Positions 1-8,360 are shown, counted from the first letter of the stretch. The stretch is DNA of 64,000 nucleotides from Lampropedia aestuarii (GCF_004803635.1 NZ_SSWX01000005.1:142179-206178); one strand, 5' to 3'. Made by a program: numbers and translations. Notes: generated by a model not told the origin, from the letters alone.

Positions 1-1461
1 CAGATACAACATGGCGGTGTCGTATTGCGCAGACTGCGCTTGCAGCCATTGCATCGTCAGGCCCAGGAAATGGCTGGTGTAGCGGATCGAGTTGTCGTAG
101 GCATTGATGATTGCCTCTTGCGTGCAGTCGCCAAAATTGGCGGTGCGGCATTCAGGCGTAAACCCTTTCATCGCCGCTGGACTGCGGCGGTAGTATTCCG
201 GGCCGTGGCTGCCCATTTGGTGCATCACCACCACTACGCCAGGGGATTTGCCAGGCTGGCTGGCACCGCTGCTCAGCAGGCGGGCGACGCGGGCATCCAG
301 GCCACTGAGCATGGCCTCATCCAAGCATTCTTGGTCTGCGCACAGTGCAGGCGTCAAGGCGGCGCTGGTCGTCTCGCTCACCACGCGGTCGCACACGCCT
401 TTGCAGCCGGCTTGGTTGTCCAGCCACAGCACGCGGTAGCCTGCGCGCTGCACCACATCGAGCACGTTTTCATTGTGCTGCTTGCTGGCGGTATGCCCAT
501 CTTTACCAAGTACAGAAAACATGCATGGCAGCGACACGGCGGTGCTGGTGCCGCAGGATGTCACGTGCGGGAAATTGATGACATCGGCAGCTAGCAACTC
601 AGGCGTGGTGTTGCGTGCATAGCCATTGGTGCTGAAGTGGTCGGCGCGGGCCGTTTCACCGACGACCAGCACCAGCAGCCGTGGTTTGGTGGTGGCCGCT
701 GGCGTAGCCAAGGCCACATGGGCATCCAAACCTTGTGGGACCAACGGGCCTGCGGCTTTGGCAGGACGCAGGCTGGCTATGGCGCCATACACGGCATTGC
801 TGGGTGTGATGCGGTAGCGCAAGCTCTTGTCATTGCGCATGATGGCCGCTGCTTCCTTGTAGAGCGGCAGCAGGCACAGCACGGCCAACACCGTGGCCAT
901 AGCCACCGTCAGCACATTGTGCAGCGCTTGTTTGGACCAGCGCAGATAGCGCACTTGCGCACGCCAAATCCACACCATCGGCAGCACGCTCAGAGCCAAT
1001 ACCTGCAACACCAGCTTGAAGCTGATCAGGCCTTTGACTTCCATCGCATCGGTTTGCCACACATTGACCAGCATGCCGGTGTCAATCACCACGCCATACT
1101 GCTGCATCATGCTGGCCGCGACAGCCGCAATCACAACCACTGCCGTGGCCACGGGCTTGAGCAATCCGCGCCAGGCAAACAAAGACAGCAGGGCCCATTG
1201 CAAACCAGTCACAGCGGCACCGGCCAGCAATACAACAGCCAGCTTATCGGCTGCATCGCCAGCAATTTGTGGCCACAAAGCGCTCCAGAAACTGCTATTG
1301 CACAGCAAGCTGAACCAGATGGACACGGCCAGCATCATGGTCACTGCCGAAGGCTGGGACAACAGCGCATGCAGGCGCTGTTTCAGCGCAAAGCCGCTGG
1401 GCGAAAAAGCGGGAGATGTGAGGGTAGAAGCCATGGTGTTCAGCGCGCCATCAAAGGCCAT
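1..1461 (-). CDS. eptA: Phosphoethanolamine transferase, EptA/MCR-like (3' end outside window)
   Basis: Seen: an open minus-strand frame of about 487 codons running off the left edge. The N-terminal third has several hydrophobic membrane segments. A periplasmic sulfatase-fold domain follows, with LVVGETARADHF, whose Thr is the expected nucleophile and phosphoethanolamine acceptor, then a cysteine-containing stretch (SCGTSTAVSLPCMF) and MHQMGSHGP. Family knowledge: these inner-membrane enzymes transfer phosphoethanolamine from phosphatidylethanolamine to lipid A, lowering affinity for cationic peptides and polymyxins; full length is usually about 540-560 residues, so roughly 60-70 C-terminal residues are missing here. 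Start: in-frame ATGs at 1461 and 1434, neither with a good ribosome binding site. It could belong to another branch of the family with a different acceptor. Confidence 0.88.
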   Translation of the reverse strand, partial: MAFDGALNTMASTLTSPAFSPSGFALKQRLHALLSQPSAVTMMLAVSIWFSLLCNSSFWSALWPQIAGDAADKLAVVLLAGAAVTGLQWALLSLFAWRGLLKPVATAVVVIAAVAASMMQQYGVVIDTGMLVNVWQTDAMEVKGLISFKLVLQVLALSVLPMVWIWRAQVRYLRWSKQALHNVLTVAMATVLAVLCLLPLYKEAAAIMRNDKSLRYRITPSNAVYGAIASLRPAKAAGPLVPQGLDAHVALATPAATTKPRLLVLVVGETARADHFSTNGYARNTTPELLAADVINFPHVTSCGTSTAVSLPCMFSVLGKDGHTASKQHNENVLDVVQRAGYRVLWLDNQAGCKGVCDRVVSETTSAALTPALCADQECLDEAMLSGLDARVARLLSSGASQPGKSPGVVVVMHQMGSHGPEYYRRSPAAMKGFTPECRTANFGDCTQEAIINAYDNSIRYTSHFLGLTMQWLQAQSAQYDTAMLYL

Positions 1462-1565
1462 GCAAAGGTGGTGACAAGGCTTCACACGATAGACAGGGCT
1501 GACTGAACGCTGGCTTAACGCCGGTTTAAGCGGCAGTGCTGCGCATGCACAGGCGTTGTGCCCTA

Positions 1566-1595
1566 GGGTGGCGCAGCTGTGCTGCCCACGCCAGC
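1566..1595 (+). repeat. REP-like palindromic repeat, copy 1
   Basis: A 30-bp unit starting GGGTGGCGCAGC and ending CTGCCCACGCCAGC. It can fold as GTGG-c-GCAGC / GCTGC-CCAC with a 3-nt loop. The same 30 bp occur in perfect inverted orientation at 1685-1714, and with one mismatch at 49469-49498. This is typical of a REP/BIME-type intergenic family. Confidence 0.7.
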
Positions 1596-1684
1596 TGCAG
1601 TTGAAAAATACAGCGTTGCGACAACTGACTCATCACATGACCGGCTTTCACGATCCCTTGGCAACGCTGCTGGTGGCCATGTCC

Positions 1685-1714
1685 GCTGGCGTGGGCAGCA
1701 CAGCTGCGCCACCC
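1685..1714 (-). repeat. REP-like palindromic repeat, copy 2 (inverted)
   Basis: Exact reverse complement of the unit at 1566-1595, separated from it by 89 bp. The pair together forms a BIME-like head-to-head module in the 330-bp gap between the eptA start and the small membrane protein gene. Nothing else was recognised in that gap. Confidence 0.7.
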
Positions 1715-1791
1715 AACCAGCTGCATGTTGCATGTCACAAAAAACGCTATGCTGGCGGCCCACCAAAACAGCTTTCTTGAGTGAAGACCCC

Positions 1792-2376
1792 GTGAGCCCA
1801 CAACACCCCCACAGCCAGCCGATTCCCCCGGACTGCAACGTCATCCAATTGCATTTGCACCGCCTTGAGATGCTGTTTGATCCGATGGATCCTTCTCCCT
1901 GGCTCAGCAAAGACTTGCAGCCACGCATCCTGGAGCGCATTGTGGAGGGCGCCAGAGACTATCCGCTGAATGCGCCACTGGCCTTGGTCATTTATGCCGA
2001 CCAGATGGACGAACAGCTGCAAGATACACACAGCGTGTGTGACGCGCTGCGCACGAATTTTGCACAACTGTCCATGCAGGCGCGCCACCGTTTGCGGCTG
2101 CACCTGCGCCGAGGCCTGATCAGCTTGATGATTGGTCTGACAGTGCTGGCCTGCGCCCTGATCGGCTCCAAATTGCTGGGCGAGGGCACGATCGCATCTA
2201 CGCTGCGTGAAAGCCTGGACATCGGCGGCTGGGTTGCGCTGTGGCGGCCGATGGAGATGTTTCTCTACGACTGGTGGCCGATACAGGGGGACAGAATGCG
2301 GTATCGGAAGCTGAGTCGGATGCCGATTCAGATTCATGTGCAGCAAGAGGCGCCAGTGCGCCAAGGCCAAGCGTAA
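1792..2376 (+). CDS. Conserved-type hypothetical membrane protein
   Basis: Not recognised as a named family. The reading frame is open further upstream, but the sequence before 1792 is REP-like repeat DNA, so the GTG at 1792 is the most plausible start; a weak GAAG-type ribosome site lies upstream. The product is 194 residues. The first about 100 residues are soluble and slightly acidic, then comes a basic stretch (RHRLRLHLRRG) leading into one strong transmembrane helix (LISLMIGLTVLACALIG). After the helix there is a short segment rich in Trp and Met and a basic tail (RMRYRKLSRM). The topology suggests a single-pass inner-membrane protein with the N-terminus in the cytoplasm. Function unknown. 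Confidence 0.6.
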   Translation: MSPQHPHSQPIPPDCNVIQLHLHRLEMLFDPMDPSPWLSKDLQPRILERIVEGARDYPLNAPLALVIYADQMDEQLQDTHSVCDALRTNFAQLSMQARHRLRLHLRRGLISLMIGLTVLACALIGSKLLGEGTIASTLRESLDIGGWVALWRPMEMFLYDWWPIQGDRMRYRKLSRMPIQIHVQQEAPVRQGQA

Positions 2377-2468
2377 TGGGCTTGCCCGCGGCCAGGCCGT
2401 AAAGCGCAGGCCCGGGCTTATGTGCAGCAAGTAGGCGGTAGCCAGCCCAACCCAACCCAACAAAAGGC

Positions 2469-3374
2469 TTAGACCGGCGTGCTTTGCAGAATCTGAAAAA
2501 ACACACTCTCCAAAGAAACTGCGGGTTTGACTGACAGCAAATGGCTGCCATTGGCATGCAACTGGCTGATGAAGGCGGGCAGCTCTGCCTCGGGCAACTC
2601 GATTTCGAACTCCCCGTTGCGAATGGTGCCAACAGCCCGCTGGTCGGTGGCATTGCCCTGGTAACGCACCAGATAGCGCCCAGCACGTTCCTTGGCCAGC
2701 TCTTGGGGAGATCGCACGGTCAGCAACTGGCCCTGGTGGATAAAGCCAAACCGGTCGGCAATGCGTTCCACATCGTGCAGCACATGGGAGGTAAAGAAAA
2801 TCGCTCCGCCAGCGCGTTTGTATTCGGCCAGAATATCGACCACGTCTTTGCGGCCTACCGGGTCCAAGCCTGACAAAGGCTCATCCAGAATCAAGAGCCG
2901 GGGCTGCACCACCAGTGCGTGGGCAAGGGCCACGCGCTGCACATTGCCTTTGGAGAGTTCACGGATACGGCGCTTGGCATTGCCCGCGACAGAAAAACGC
3001 TCCAGCCATTGCATGCACCAGGCATTGGCATCGGTGCGTCGAATGCCATACATATCCAGCGCCATGCGCAAGATCTCCAGCGGCGTGAACTGCTCGTACA
3101 AAGCAGGCGACTCTGGCACATAGGCCACGCCCTTGCGGGCATGTGCATGGTGGGCATCCACCCCGTAAATACGCACTTGACCGTCATAGTCATTGATGAT
3201 GTCCAGCATCACCTTGATGGTGGTGGACTTGCCTGCGCCGTTGGGGCCGACAAAACCAAACACCTCACCGTCTTCCACGGTCAGGCTCACATTGCGCATC
3301 GCCTCTACGGTTTTGTGGCGGGACTTGAATTGCTTGCTGACATTGTCAAATGCCAGTGCATATTGTTTTTTCAT
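2469..3374 (-). CDS. ABC transporter ATP-binding protein (PilH-like position)
   Basis: 301 residues. Walker A is GPNGAGKST (residues 43-51), the signature is the variant LSKGN (about 140-144), Walker B is LLILDEP (about 160-166), followed by SGLDP and a switch His in TSHVLHD. The Q-loop glutamine seems replaced in YVPESPALY. The C-terminal 80 residues form an extra domain common in ABC-2 type exporters. It is last of three minus-strand genes (permease, TPR-like protein, ATPase) lying just after a short prepilin and its partner. By established knowledge Myxococcus PilG/PilH/PilI form an ABC transporter needed for type IV pilus assembly and also sit near pilA. Equivalence here is inferred from neighbourhood and architecture only. 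Confidence 0.9.
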   Translation of the reverse strand: MKKQYALAFDNVSKQFKSRHKTVEAMRNVSLTVEDGEVFGFVGPNGAGKSTTIKVMLDIINDYDGQVRIYGVDAHHAHARKGVAYVPESPALYEQFTPLEILRMALDMYGIRRTDANAWCMQWLERFSVAGNAKRRIRELSKGNVQRVALAHALVVQPRLLILDEPLSGLDPVGRKDVVDILAEYKRAGGAIFFTSHVLHDVERIADRFGFIHQGQLLTVRSPQELAKERAGRYLVRYQGNATDQRAVGTIRNGEFEIELPEAELPAFISQLHANGSHLLSVKPAVSLESVFFQILQSTPV

Positions 3375-3395
3375 ATTTTCCCCAATCTGGCAGTC

Positions 3396-4238
3396 TTAAT
3401 CCGTAGAGCGCAATCGGAAGTGGCCATCTTCAAATTCATAGCCCAAACGCATTGGGTCGGATGGAAATGCTTGCAAAACGCCTGAAGACAATAATTCATC
3501 TGGGGCCTGTAAAGGGCGCCCAGTTTTCTGCTCAAACTCGGCCTGGGCCTGCTCCAGCAACTGCAATCCTTCCATGCGTTGCACCCGCTTTTCCAGCATC
3601 GCCTTCAAGCGTTGATCATGGGTGGACTCCATCTCATGGCGCAAAAATGCCAGCGAAGCGGCCGTGCTTTGGTAACTTCCCGCTTCCATCATCACGCCAA
3701 TCCGGTGCAATGAGGATGCCTGATCCTCGCTGCTCGCCCTTGTAGCAGCCAACTCCAAGGATGCGCGCGCCTTGGCTGGATCATGCAAAAAAGAGTTTTG
3801 TGCAAGACCGAGAAAAAATGGCGGCGAATAGTCCCATGAGCGGCAATGTGTCGCTCTGCGCAGAATGTCTATGCCATGCTCGGGTGCACCACCCCAAGTC
3901 AGAATAGCATTGGCCACATAGTAGTTGTCTTCATGACACGGATTAAGCTGAGAGGCAGTATCGAACGAGCGTAATCTGAACTCACGCTCTGCTGGTAGAT
4001 TGGCCTCGGTTCCGGAAGACATGGCCCGGAAGTTTTCGATGTTGGCAGCCAGATAACGGTCACCAGCGGCCAGGAAAACCTGTACTGGCGCAGGCAAAAC
4101 CACCCTGTCTTCGCCAAGCACCTCCAGTCTTGGTTTGCCTGGTGGAGACCACCAAACCAAAGCGATAAAGGCTGCCACTAGCACCAAGGCGGTTAGCAAC
4201 GGCAAGATATTCGAGCGTTTGGACATACCGGAATCCAT
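3396..4238 (-). CDS. Membrane-anchored TPR-like hypothetical protein
   Basis: 280 residues, or 276 from the second Met (4226). One N-terminal transmembrane helix (residues about 10-28, ending in WWSPPG) is followed by a periplasm-facing domain of amphipathic helices with recurrent Ala/Leu spacing, for example around CHEDNYYVANAILTWGG and RASLELAATRASSEDQ, which reads like TPR/Sel1-type helical repeats. The last 60 residues include a QKTGRPLQAPDELL segment. It sits 9 bp after the permease gene and 21 bp before the ATPase gene, so the three are almost certainly one operon. No named family recognised; its place matches that of an accessory PilG-type protein, which is inference. Confidence 0.75.
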   Translation of the reverse strand: MDSGMSKRSNILPLLTALVLVAAFIALVWWSPPGKPRLEVLGEDRVVLPAPVQVFLAAGDRYLAANIENFRAMSSGTEANLPAEREFRLRSFDTASQLNPCHEDNYYVANAILTWGGAPEHGIDILRRATHCRSWDYSPPFFLGLAQNSFLHDPAKARASLELAATRASSEDQASSLHRIGVMMEAGSYQSTAASLAFLRHEMESTHDQRLKAMLEKRVQRMEGLQLLEQAQAEFEQKTGRPLQAPDELLSSGVLQAFPSDPMRLGYEFEDGHFRLRSTD

Positions 4239-4247
4239 TCTGCTGGT

Positions 4248-5057
4248 TCAGGCAAAACGACGCCGCATTAGCAGCCACACTGCCAGTGCCAGCACAGCCG
4301 AACCATAAACTAGCGCTGTCAAGACCTGCCGAGGCCACTCAGCCGCAAGCAGCTCCCAATGGCCATACAGTGCGATTTGGCGAATATCCAGTACTGCAAG
4401 ATCAGGAATTAAATACCCCAATACCCCTAACGATGCATGGTAAGACTGGGCATCTGCCACCAGCCATGACTCCTGCTGCAGCAAAGCCATGATGGAAGAA
4501 AATGAGCGCGCCAGCAACATGAAGCCCAATGTGCCCACCAAGACAAAACTCGGCGTTGCCACAACCACGGCCAATAATGTGCCGACGGCCATGACTACAA
4601 ACAAATCCACCAGCGTGAATGCCAGTGTCAACCAGTAGGGCCCACCCAATGCGACAGGGGTGGCCTGTTCATAAGCATGTGCTTGCCATCCGACAAACGC
4701 TGCCAGCAGCAAAGCAGCTAGACAAAGCAACAGCAGCAGCAGCAAGGCCACAGCCAAGGCACGTCCCAGCAAAAACATGGTGCGGGTGCGTGGGTACGTC
4801 AAAGACAGCAGGAAAAACCGCCTATCAAACTCTTTAGCCAGCAAGTCCTGTAGTAGCAACAAACCAATCAGCGGCAAACCCAGCCTGATGATGGACAGTC
4901 CCACATCCAAAGCCACAGTGGCAGGTTGGCGCCCACTGAACTCTGCAGAAAGCCAGGCAGCACCCAGCATACAGACCAATAACCACCCCGCCATCACAAG
5001 AAATTGATGCCGAATGGCCAGACGCAAACCAATTTTAAGATCAGGCAGAATAGACAA
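4248..5057 (-). CDS. ABC-2 type transporter permease
   Basis: 269 residues with about six hydrophobic helices (for example LVMAGWLLVCMLGAAWL and ALLLLLLLCLAALLLAAF), typical of ABC-2 permeases. An in-frame TGA lies two codons before the TTG at 5057, so translation must start at this TTG or later; GGTGA/GAAAG just upstream can serve as ribosome binding site. It is the first gene of the three-gene transporter operon and starts about 40 bp after the terminator of the pilin-partner gene, so it has its own promoter or is reached by readthrough. A PilI-like role in pilus export is possible but unproven. Confidence 0.85.
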   Translation of the reverse strand: MSILPDLKIGLRLAIRHQFLVMAGWLLVCMLGAAWLSAEFSGRQPATVALDVGLSIIRLGLPLIGLLLLQDLLAKEFDRRFFLLSLTYPRTRTMFLLGRALAVALLLLLLLCLAALLLAAFVGWQAHAYEQATPVALGGPYWLTLAFTLVDLFVVMAVGTLLAVVVATPSFVLVGTLGFMLLARSFSSIMALLQQESWLVADAQSYHASLGVLGYLIPDLAVLDIRQIALYGHWELLAAEWPRQVLTALVYGSAVLALAVWLLMRRRFA

Positions 5058-5082
5058 TGGCTTTCACCGATATTCGTGATGA

Positions 5083-5128
5083 AATAAAAAAGTAACCCCT
5101 GCTGACAGAGAAAACTGTGAGCAGGGGC
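5083..5128 (-). terminator. Intrinsic terminator after the pilin/partner genes
   Basis: On the minus strand CCCCTGCT pairs with AGCAGGGG (plus positions 5096-5103 and 5120-5127), extended by ACAG/CTGT, followed by a T-rich run. It lies 33 bp beyond the stop of the secreted partner gene and separates it from the ABC operon. Confidence 0.8.
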
Positions 5129-5160
5129 TAAACAGGTTTGAAAATTAAACCAGTGTAACT

Positions 5161-5610
5161 TTAACCGCCGGTTGGAATTGTGGCTGGTGTGTTAATTGAG
5201 GTTGCATCACAGGCTGCAGCAAGTCCCACAGCGGCAATACCACCACCACTGCTCGTGCCTGCAAATGCTTTTCCGTTAGTACCACTGTCAATTTCCGCAG
5301 TCGTAGCGTTACATGTTCCCAAGAAGATTGGTTCGCCATCAGCGCCGGTGCCGATTGATGTGCAAGTAATTTTTTCAGCTTTTTTACGACCGGCAACATG
5401 GCAGGCGGCAACGCGAATCATATTGGCATCAGCACTGCAATCAAATGCTGCATGCACATCTTTAGACTTGCTAGGCGCTACGCTTTCGTCGAGCACGTCG
5501 CAAGCCGTAGTTTCAATTTTTGCGCCTGTAATGGCTGCGGGCGCTGCATGTACAGAAGAAAAACCAAATGTGCAGGCAAGAGCTAAAAATACAGCGGAAA
5601 CTTTTTTCAT
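5161..5610 (-). CDS. Secreted pilin-partner protein (PilA-C/Spc-like position)
   Basis: 149 residues from the ATG at 5610, chosen because AGGGG precedes it and because it gives a clean Sec signal peptide (MKKVSAVFLALACTFGF, cleavage about VHA-AP). An alternative ATG at 5646 overlaps the prepilin stop as ATGA and would add 12 residues. The mature part is rich in Ala, Gly and Thr and has about seven cysteines (TACDV, FDCSAD, AACHV, ITCTS, GTCNA, AACDA) and ends in a Thr/Pro/Gly-rich tail. It resembles the globular part of a major pilin made as a separate polypeptide. By established knowledge Geobacter has such a split pilin (PilA-N with PilA-C/Spc encoded directly downstream). Homology was not tested; the similarity is in layout. 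Confidence 0.7.
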   Translation of the reverse strand: MKKVSAVFLALACTFGFSSVHAAPAAITGAKIETTACDVLDESVAPSKSKDVHAAFDCSADANMIRVAACHVAGRKKAEKITCTSIGTGADGEPIFLGTCNATTAEIDSGTNGKAFAGTSSGGGIAAVGLAAACDATSINTPATIPTGG

Positions 5611-5642
5611 GGAATTACCCCTAGTCATGTCAATCAGTTGGT

Positions 5643-5825
5643 TCATTTGGCGGCTGCGTTCATTACTGTCAGGATGTTTTTGGCATCTGACTGAGCGGCG
5701 GCATCATTGGCCTTGGCACGGTAATCATTGAACTGTGGCAGAGCAACAGCAGCCAAAATACCGATAATTGCCACAACGATCATCAATTCGATCAGTGTGA
5801 AACCTTTTTGCAGGGAAGCTTTCAT
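5643..5825 (-). CDS. Very short type IV prepilin (PilA-N-like)
   Basis: 60 residues. A short basic leader MKASLQKG is followed by a canonical prepilin peptidase site G^[10 protein letters not shown] with Glu5 in the mature chain, then the hydrophobic helix ending ALPQFNDY. The mature protein is only 52 residues and lacks the globular beta-sheet domain and disulfide loop of ordinary 130-160-residue pilins. The only aromatics are Phe1, Phe24 and Tyr27, so the C-terminal aromatics of Geobacter PilA (for example Phe51, Tyr57) are absent. The stop is genuine: the next codons shift to the partner gene. It lies 77 bp after a sigma-54 promoter. A pseudopilin role is less likely given its isolation from type II secretion genes. 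Confidence 0.9.
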   Translation of the reverse strand: MKASLQKGFTLIELMIVVAIIGILAAVALPQFNDYRAKANDAAAQSDAKNILTVMNAAAK

Positions 5826-5912
5826 GTCTTAACTCCAATAGTGAATGGATGTTGAGTGTGAGACTCAGGTGATCTTCAAAGATTGAACCTGTCGTTCAAT
5901 GCCTTTACTGTA

Positions 5913-5928
5913 TGCAAGACTTATACCA
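5913..5928 (-). promoter_or_regulatory. Sigma-54 (RpoN) promoter of the short prepilin
   Basis: Minus strand TGGTATAAGTCTTGCA matches the -24/-12 consensus TGGYRYRN4TTGCW at every defined position. Transcription would begin near 5902, giving a leader of about 77 nt before the prepilin ATG. RpoN with PilR is the known control of major pilin genes in many proteobacteria. Confidence 0.8.
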
Positions 5929-5937
5929 GGCTGAAAA

Positions 5938-6047
5938 GTGTCAAAATGCTACAAAAAGTGTCTATTTTGGCTTTTTTAAAAGCCATTTTTTGGCTGGTTG
6001 ACAAAAAAATGCGTTATCGCGTATGACAAAAAATGTCAGTCTTGTCG
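5938..6047 (-). promoter_or_regulatory. Candidate PilR-type activator sites
   Basis: Repeated GTGTC/GACA elements upstream of the sigma-54 promoter: AAAAGTGTC at 5934-5942 and again at 5954-5962 (20 bp apart, two helical turns), then TGACAAAAAA near 6000 and TGACAAAAAATGTCA near 6027, with TTGTC beyond. Pseudomonas PilR sites are described as clusters of (C/G)TGTC. Assignment is inferred. Confidence 0.5.
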
Positions 6048-6086
6048 CACGCTGCCATTTCTTGCGCGCCCATACCAGGGCGTCGA

Positions 6087-6746
6087 TTAGCCCGCCACAG
6101 GGCTGAGCTTGAACACCATCTCAATACCCGCCAAATAAATCTGATCCCCTGAATTCAGCTTGGTACTGCCACTTTGCAAGGCCTGGCCATTGATCGTGAC
6201 GGGCTGTTCACCTTCCAAGTGCTTGATGTAGTAGGCATCCAGGCGGTGTGTTAAGGAAATCACACCCTGGCCAGGTGGGCCGATGGTGGTCACCACCTTG
6301 GTCAGCGTCAGGCGGCGGCCTTTGTTGATGCCGTTGAGAATTTCAATGCTGCCAACGGCGCTTTGCTCGGGCGGTTGGCTCATGGGATTGCTAAAGCGGT
6401 CTACGGCAATTGTGGATGCATGGCTTTCGGCGCTCCAGGTCTCGGCCTCGTGCATGTGCAAGCTGATGCGGTAGGAGCCCACGCTGACACGGTCACCAGA
6501 GCCCAGTTCATGGCGTTTTTTGGCGGAGATCAGGACGCCATTGATATAGGTGCCGTTGGTGCTCTCCAAATCTTCAATGGTGACTTGGCCGTCGCTTAAG
6601 TACAGGGCGGCATGTTTGCCGCTGACTGTGGGCTCGTCCAGAATCAGGTCGTTGTGCTGGCGCCTGCCAATCAAGGTGGTGGCAGCAGTCAAAGGCAACT
6701 CGCGCAGCACTTGTTCGTTTTTGGTGATGAGGAGTTTGTACGCCAT
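6087..6746 (-). CDS. Double FHA-domain protein
   Basis: 219 residues. The N-terminal FHA domain (about residues 20-95) shows TLIGRRQHNDLILDE, SGKHAALY and NGTYING, the phosphothreonine-binding signature. A second, more diverged FHA-like half (about 130-215) has GRRLTLTKVVTTIGPPG and HRLDAYYI and a C-terminal NSGDQIYLAG strand. No transmembrane helix or catalytic domain. Such proteins act as phosphothreonine readers in signalling by Ser/Thr kinases or in secretion-system regulation, but no kinase or phosphatase is nearby. It points away from the argJ gene; 350 bp of mostly featureless DNA, plus an argJ leader hairpin, separates the two. Confidence 0.88.
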   Translation of the reverse strand: MAYKLLITKNEQVLRELPLTAATTLIGRRQHNDLILDEPTVSGKHAALYLSDGQVTIEDLESTNGTYINGVLISAKKRHELGSGDRVSVGSYRISLHMHEAETWSAESHASTIAVDRFSNPMSQPPEQSAVGSIEILNGINKGRRLTLTKVVTTIGPPGQGVISLTHRLDAYYIKHLEGEQPVTINGQALQSGSTKLNSGDQIYLAGIEMVFKLSPVAG

Positions 6747-7020
6747 GGTCAGTTCTGTTGGGCCCGTTGTGCGCAGCGGGCGACGGTTGCTAAGAAAGTG
6801 TTTGGGATTGCCTTGATCGTGCCATAGCCTAGTGATCTAGTTGATAAGGGCCTAATCATTGGCAGTGGTGGGCGGCGGCCTACTCACACCGATTACTACA
6901 GCAAGGAATGGGCCATGAGCAGGCGCTCAGTGTGCTAGCTCGAACCTATTCTAGAATTTTTCGCTGACATGGGTTGGTGGGTGTGCGGTTGTTGTCGTTG
7001 TTTGGTCGTCTTGAGGCGAC

Positions 7021-7071
7021 AGACGGGCATGGCTGCCACGGTTTGCCAGATAATGGCCCGTCTTCATTTTT
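7021..7071 (+). terminator. Terminator-like hairpin in the argJ leader
   Basis: AGACGGGC (7021-7028) pairs with GCCCGTCT (7056-7063), inner TGGC/TGCCA pairing extends it, and a T-rich run follows. It ends about 27 bp before the argJ GTG. It could be an attenuator or the end of a short upstream transcript; no leader peptide or known riboswitch was recognised. Confidence 0.5.
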
Positions 7072-7097
7072 TTGTTTTAGTTTTTGCGAGGTGACTT

Positions 7098-8360
7098 GTG
7101 CCAGTAAACCTGATTGCTCCCCAAGCTTCTGACCTGTTGGCGGTAGCCGGCGTACGCATTGCCACTGTAGAGGCTGGTGTGCGCAAGGCCAACCGCAAGG
7201 ATTTGACCGCTTTTGTTTTGCAGGAAGGCAGCAGCGTAGCGGGCGTGTTCACGCAAAACCGTTACTGCGCAGCGCCGGTGCAGTTGTGCCAGCAGTTTCT
7301 GGCGCCTGAGGCATTGGCTCGCAGCGGCGGTATCCGCGCGTTCATCATCAATACCGGCAATGCGAATGCGGGTACTGGTGCTCCAGGTCTGGCGGCTGCC
7401 CAGGCAACTGCAGCGGCGACGGCCAAGTTGTTGGGCGTGAGTACCGAGCAGGTCTTGCCGTTCTCTACCGGTGTGATCATGGAGCCACTGCCTGTGGCCC
7501 GGATTGAGGCGGCTTTGCCCGGCTTGTTGGAAAAAGCCACTCAGCCCGCAGCGGCCACGCCCGATGCGTGGTTGGACGCCGCGCACGGCATCATGACCAC
7601 CGACACGATTGCCAAAGCCGCCAGCGCCAAAGCGGTGGTGGGTGGCAAGACCGTGCACATCACTGGCATCAGCAAAGGCGCAGGCATGATTCGCCCGAAT
7701 ATGGCGACGATGCTGGGCTTTATTGCCACTGATGCCGCGATTGCCCCTGAGTTGCTGAACAGTCTGGTCAAGCAATTGGCCGACGAGTCGTTCAACCGTG
7801 TCACTGTCGATGGTGATACCTCTACCAATGATTCCTTCCTGCTGGTTGCGACCCACCAAGCGCACAATACGCCGGTGACAGCACTGGACAGCGCCGATGG
7901 ACAGGCCTTGTATGTGGCATTGCGCAGCGTGGCCCAGCAACTGGCCCATGCGATTGTGCGCGACGGTGAGGGGGCGACCAAGTTCATCACCGTGCGCATT
8001 ACCGGTGGCAAAGACAAGGCCGAGTGTGCGCAGGTTGCGTATTCGATCGCCCATTCGCCACTGGTGAAAACGGCGTTCTTCGCCAGCGACCCGAACCTGG
8101 GCCGTATTTTGGCGGCGGTGGGGTATGCCGGTATTACCGATCTGGACCAAAACAAGATCGCCCTGCATTTGGGCGATGTGCACGTGGTGCAAAACGGCGG
8201 GCGCCGCGCCGAGTACCGTGAAGAAGACGGTCAGCGCGTGATGGCGCACAGCGACATCACCATTTGGGTCGATTTGGGCCGCGGCGATGCACAGGACACG
8301 GTGTGGACTTGCGACTTCAGCCACGACTACGTGACCATCAACGCCGATTACCGTTCCTGA
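7098..8360 (+). CDS. argJ: Bifunctional glutamate N-acetyltransferase / ornithine acetyltransferase ArgJ
   Basis: 420 residues, full length for the family. It catalyses acetyl transfer from N-acetylornithine to glutamate (the cyclic arginine pathway), and in bifunctional members also glutamate acetylation by acetyl-CoA. Seen: the self-cleavage site in [13 protein letters not shown], where the precursor is cut before Thr204 to give alpha and beta chains, the ISKGAGMI block before it, and the C-terminal [14 protein letters not shown] typical of the family. The start is GTG at 7098 with AGGTGA just upstream. Next gene on the same strand is a DUF815 ATPase 59 bp downstream. Confidence 0.96.
   Translation: MPVNLIAPQASDLLAVAGVRIATVEAGVRKANRKDLTAFVLQEGSSVAGVFTQNRYCAAPVQLCQQFLAPEALARSGGIRAFIINTGNANAGTGAPGLAAAQATAAATAKLLGVSTEQVLPFSTGVIMEPLPVARIEAALPGLLEKATQPAAATPDAWLDAAHGIMTTDTIAKAASAKAVVGGKTVHITGISKGAGMIRPNMATMLGFIATDAAIAPELLNSLVKQLADESFNRVTVDGDTSTNDSFLLVATHQAHNTPVTALDSADGQALYVALRSVAQQLAHAIVRDGEGATKFITVRITGGKDKAECAQVAYSIAHSPLVKTAFFASDPNLGRILAAVGYAGITDLDQNKIALHLGDVHVVQNGGRRAEYREEDGQRVMAHSDITIWVDLGRGDAQDTVWTCDFSHDYVTINADYRS

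Noticed and set aside
25..1506. Plus-strand open frames of up to 289 residues across the first 1.5 kb
   Set aside because: They are shadows of the phosphoethanolamine transferase on the minus strand, whose motifs are clear; the plus frames show no family pattern.
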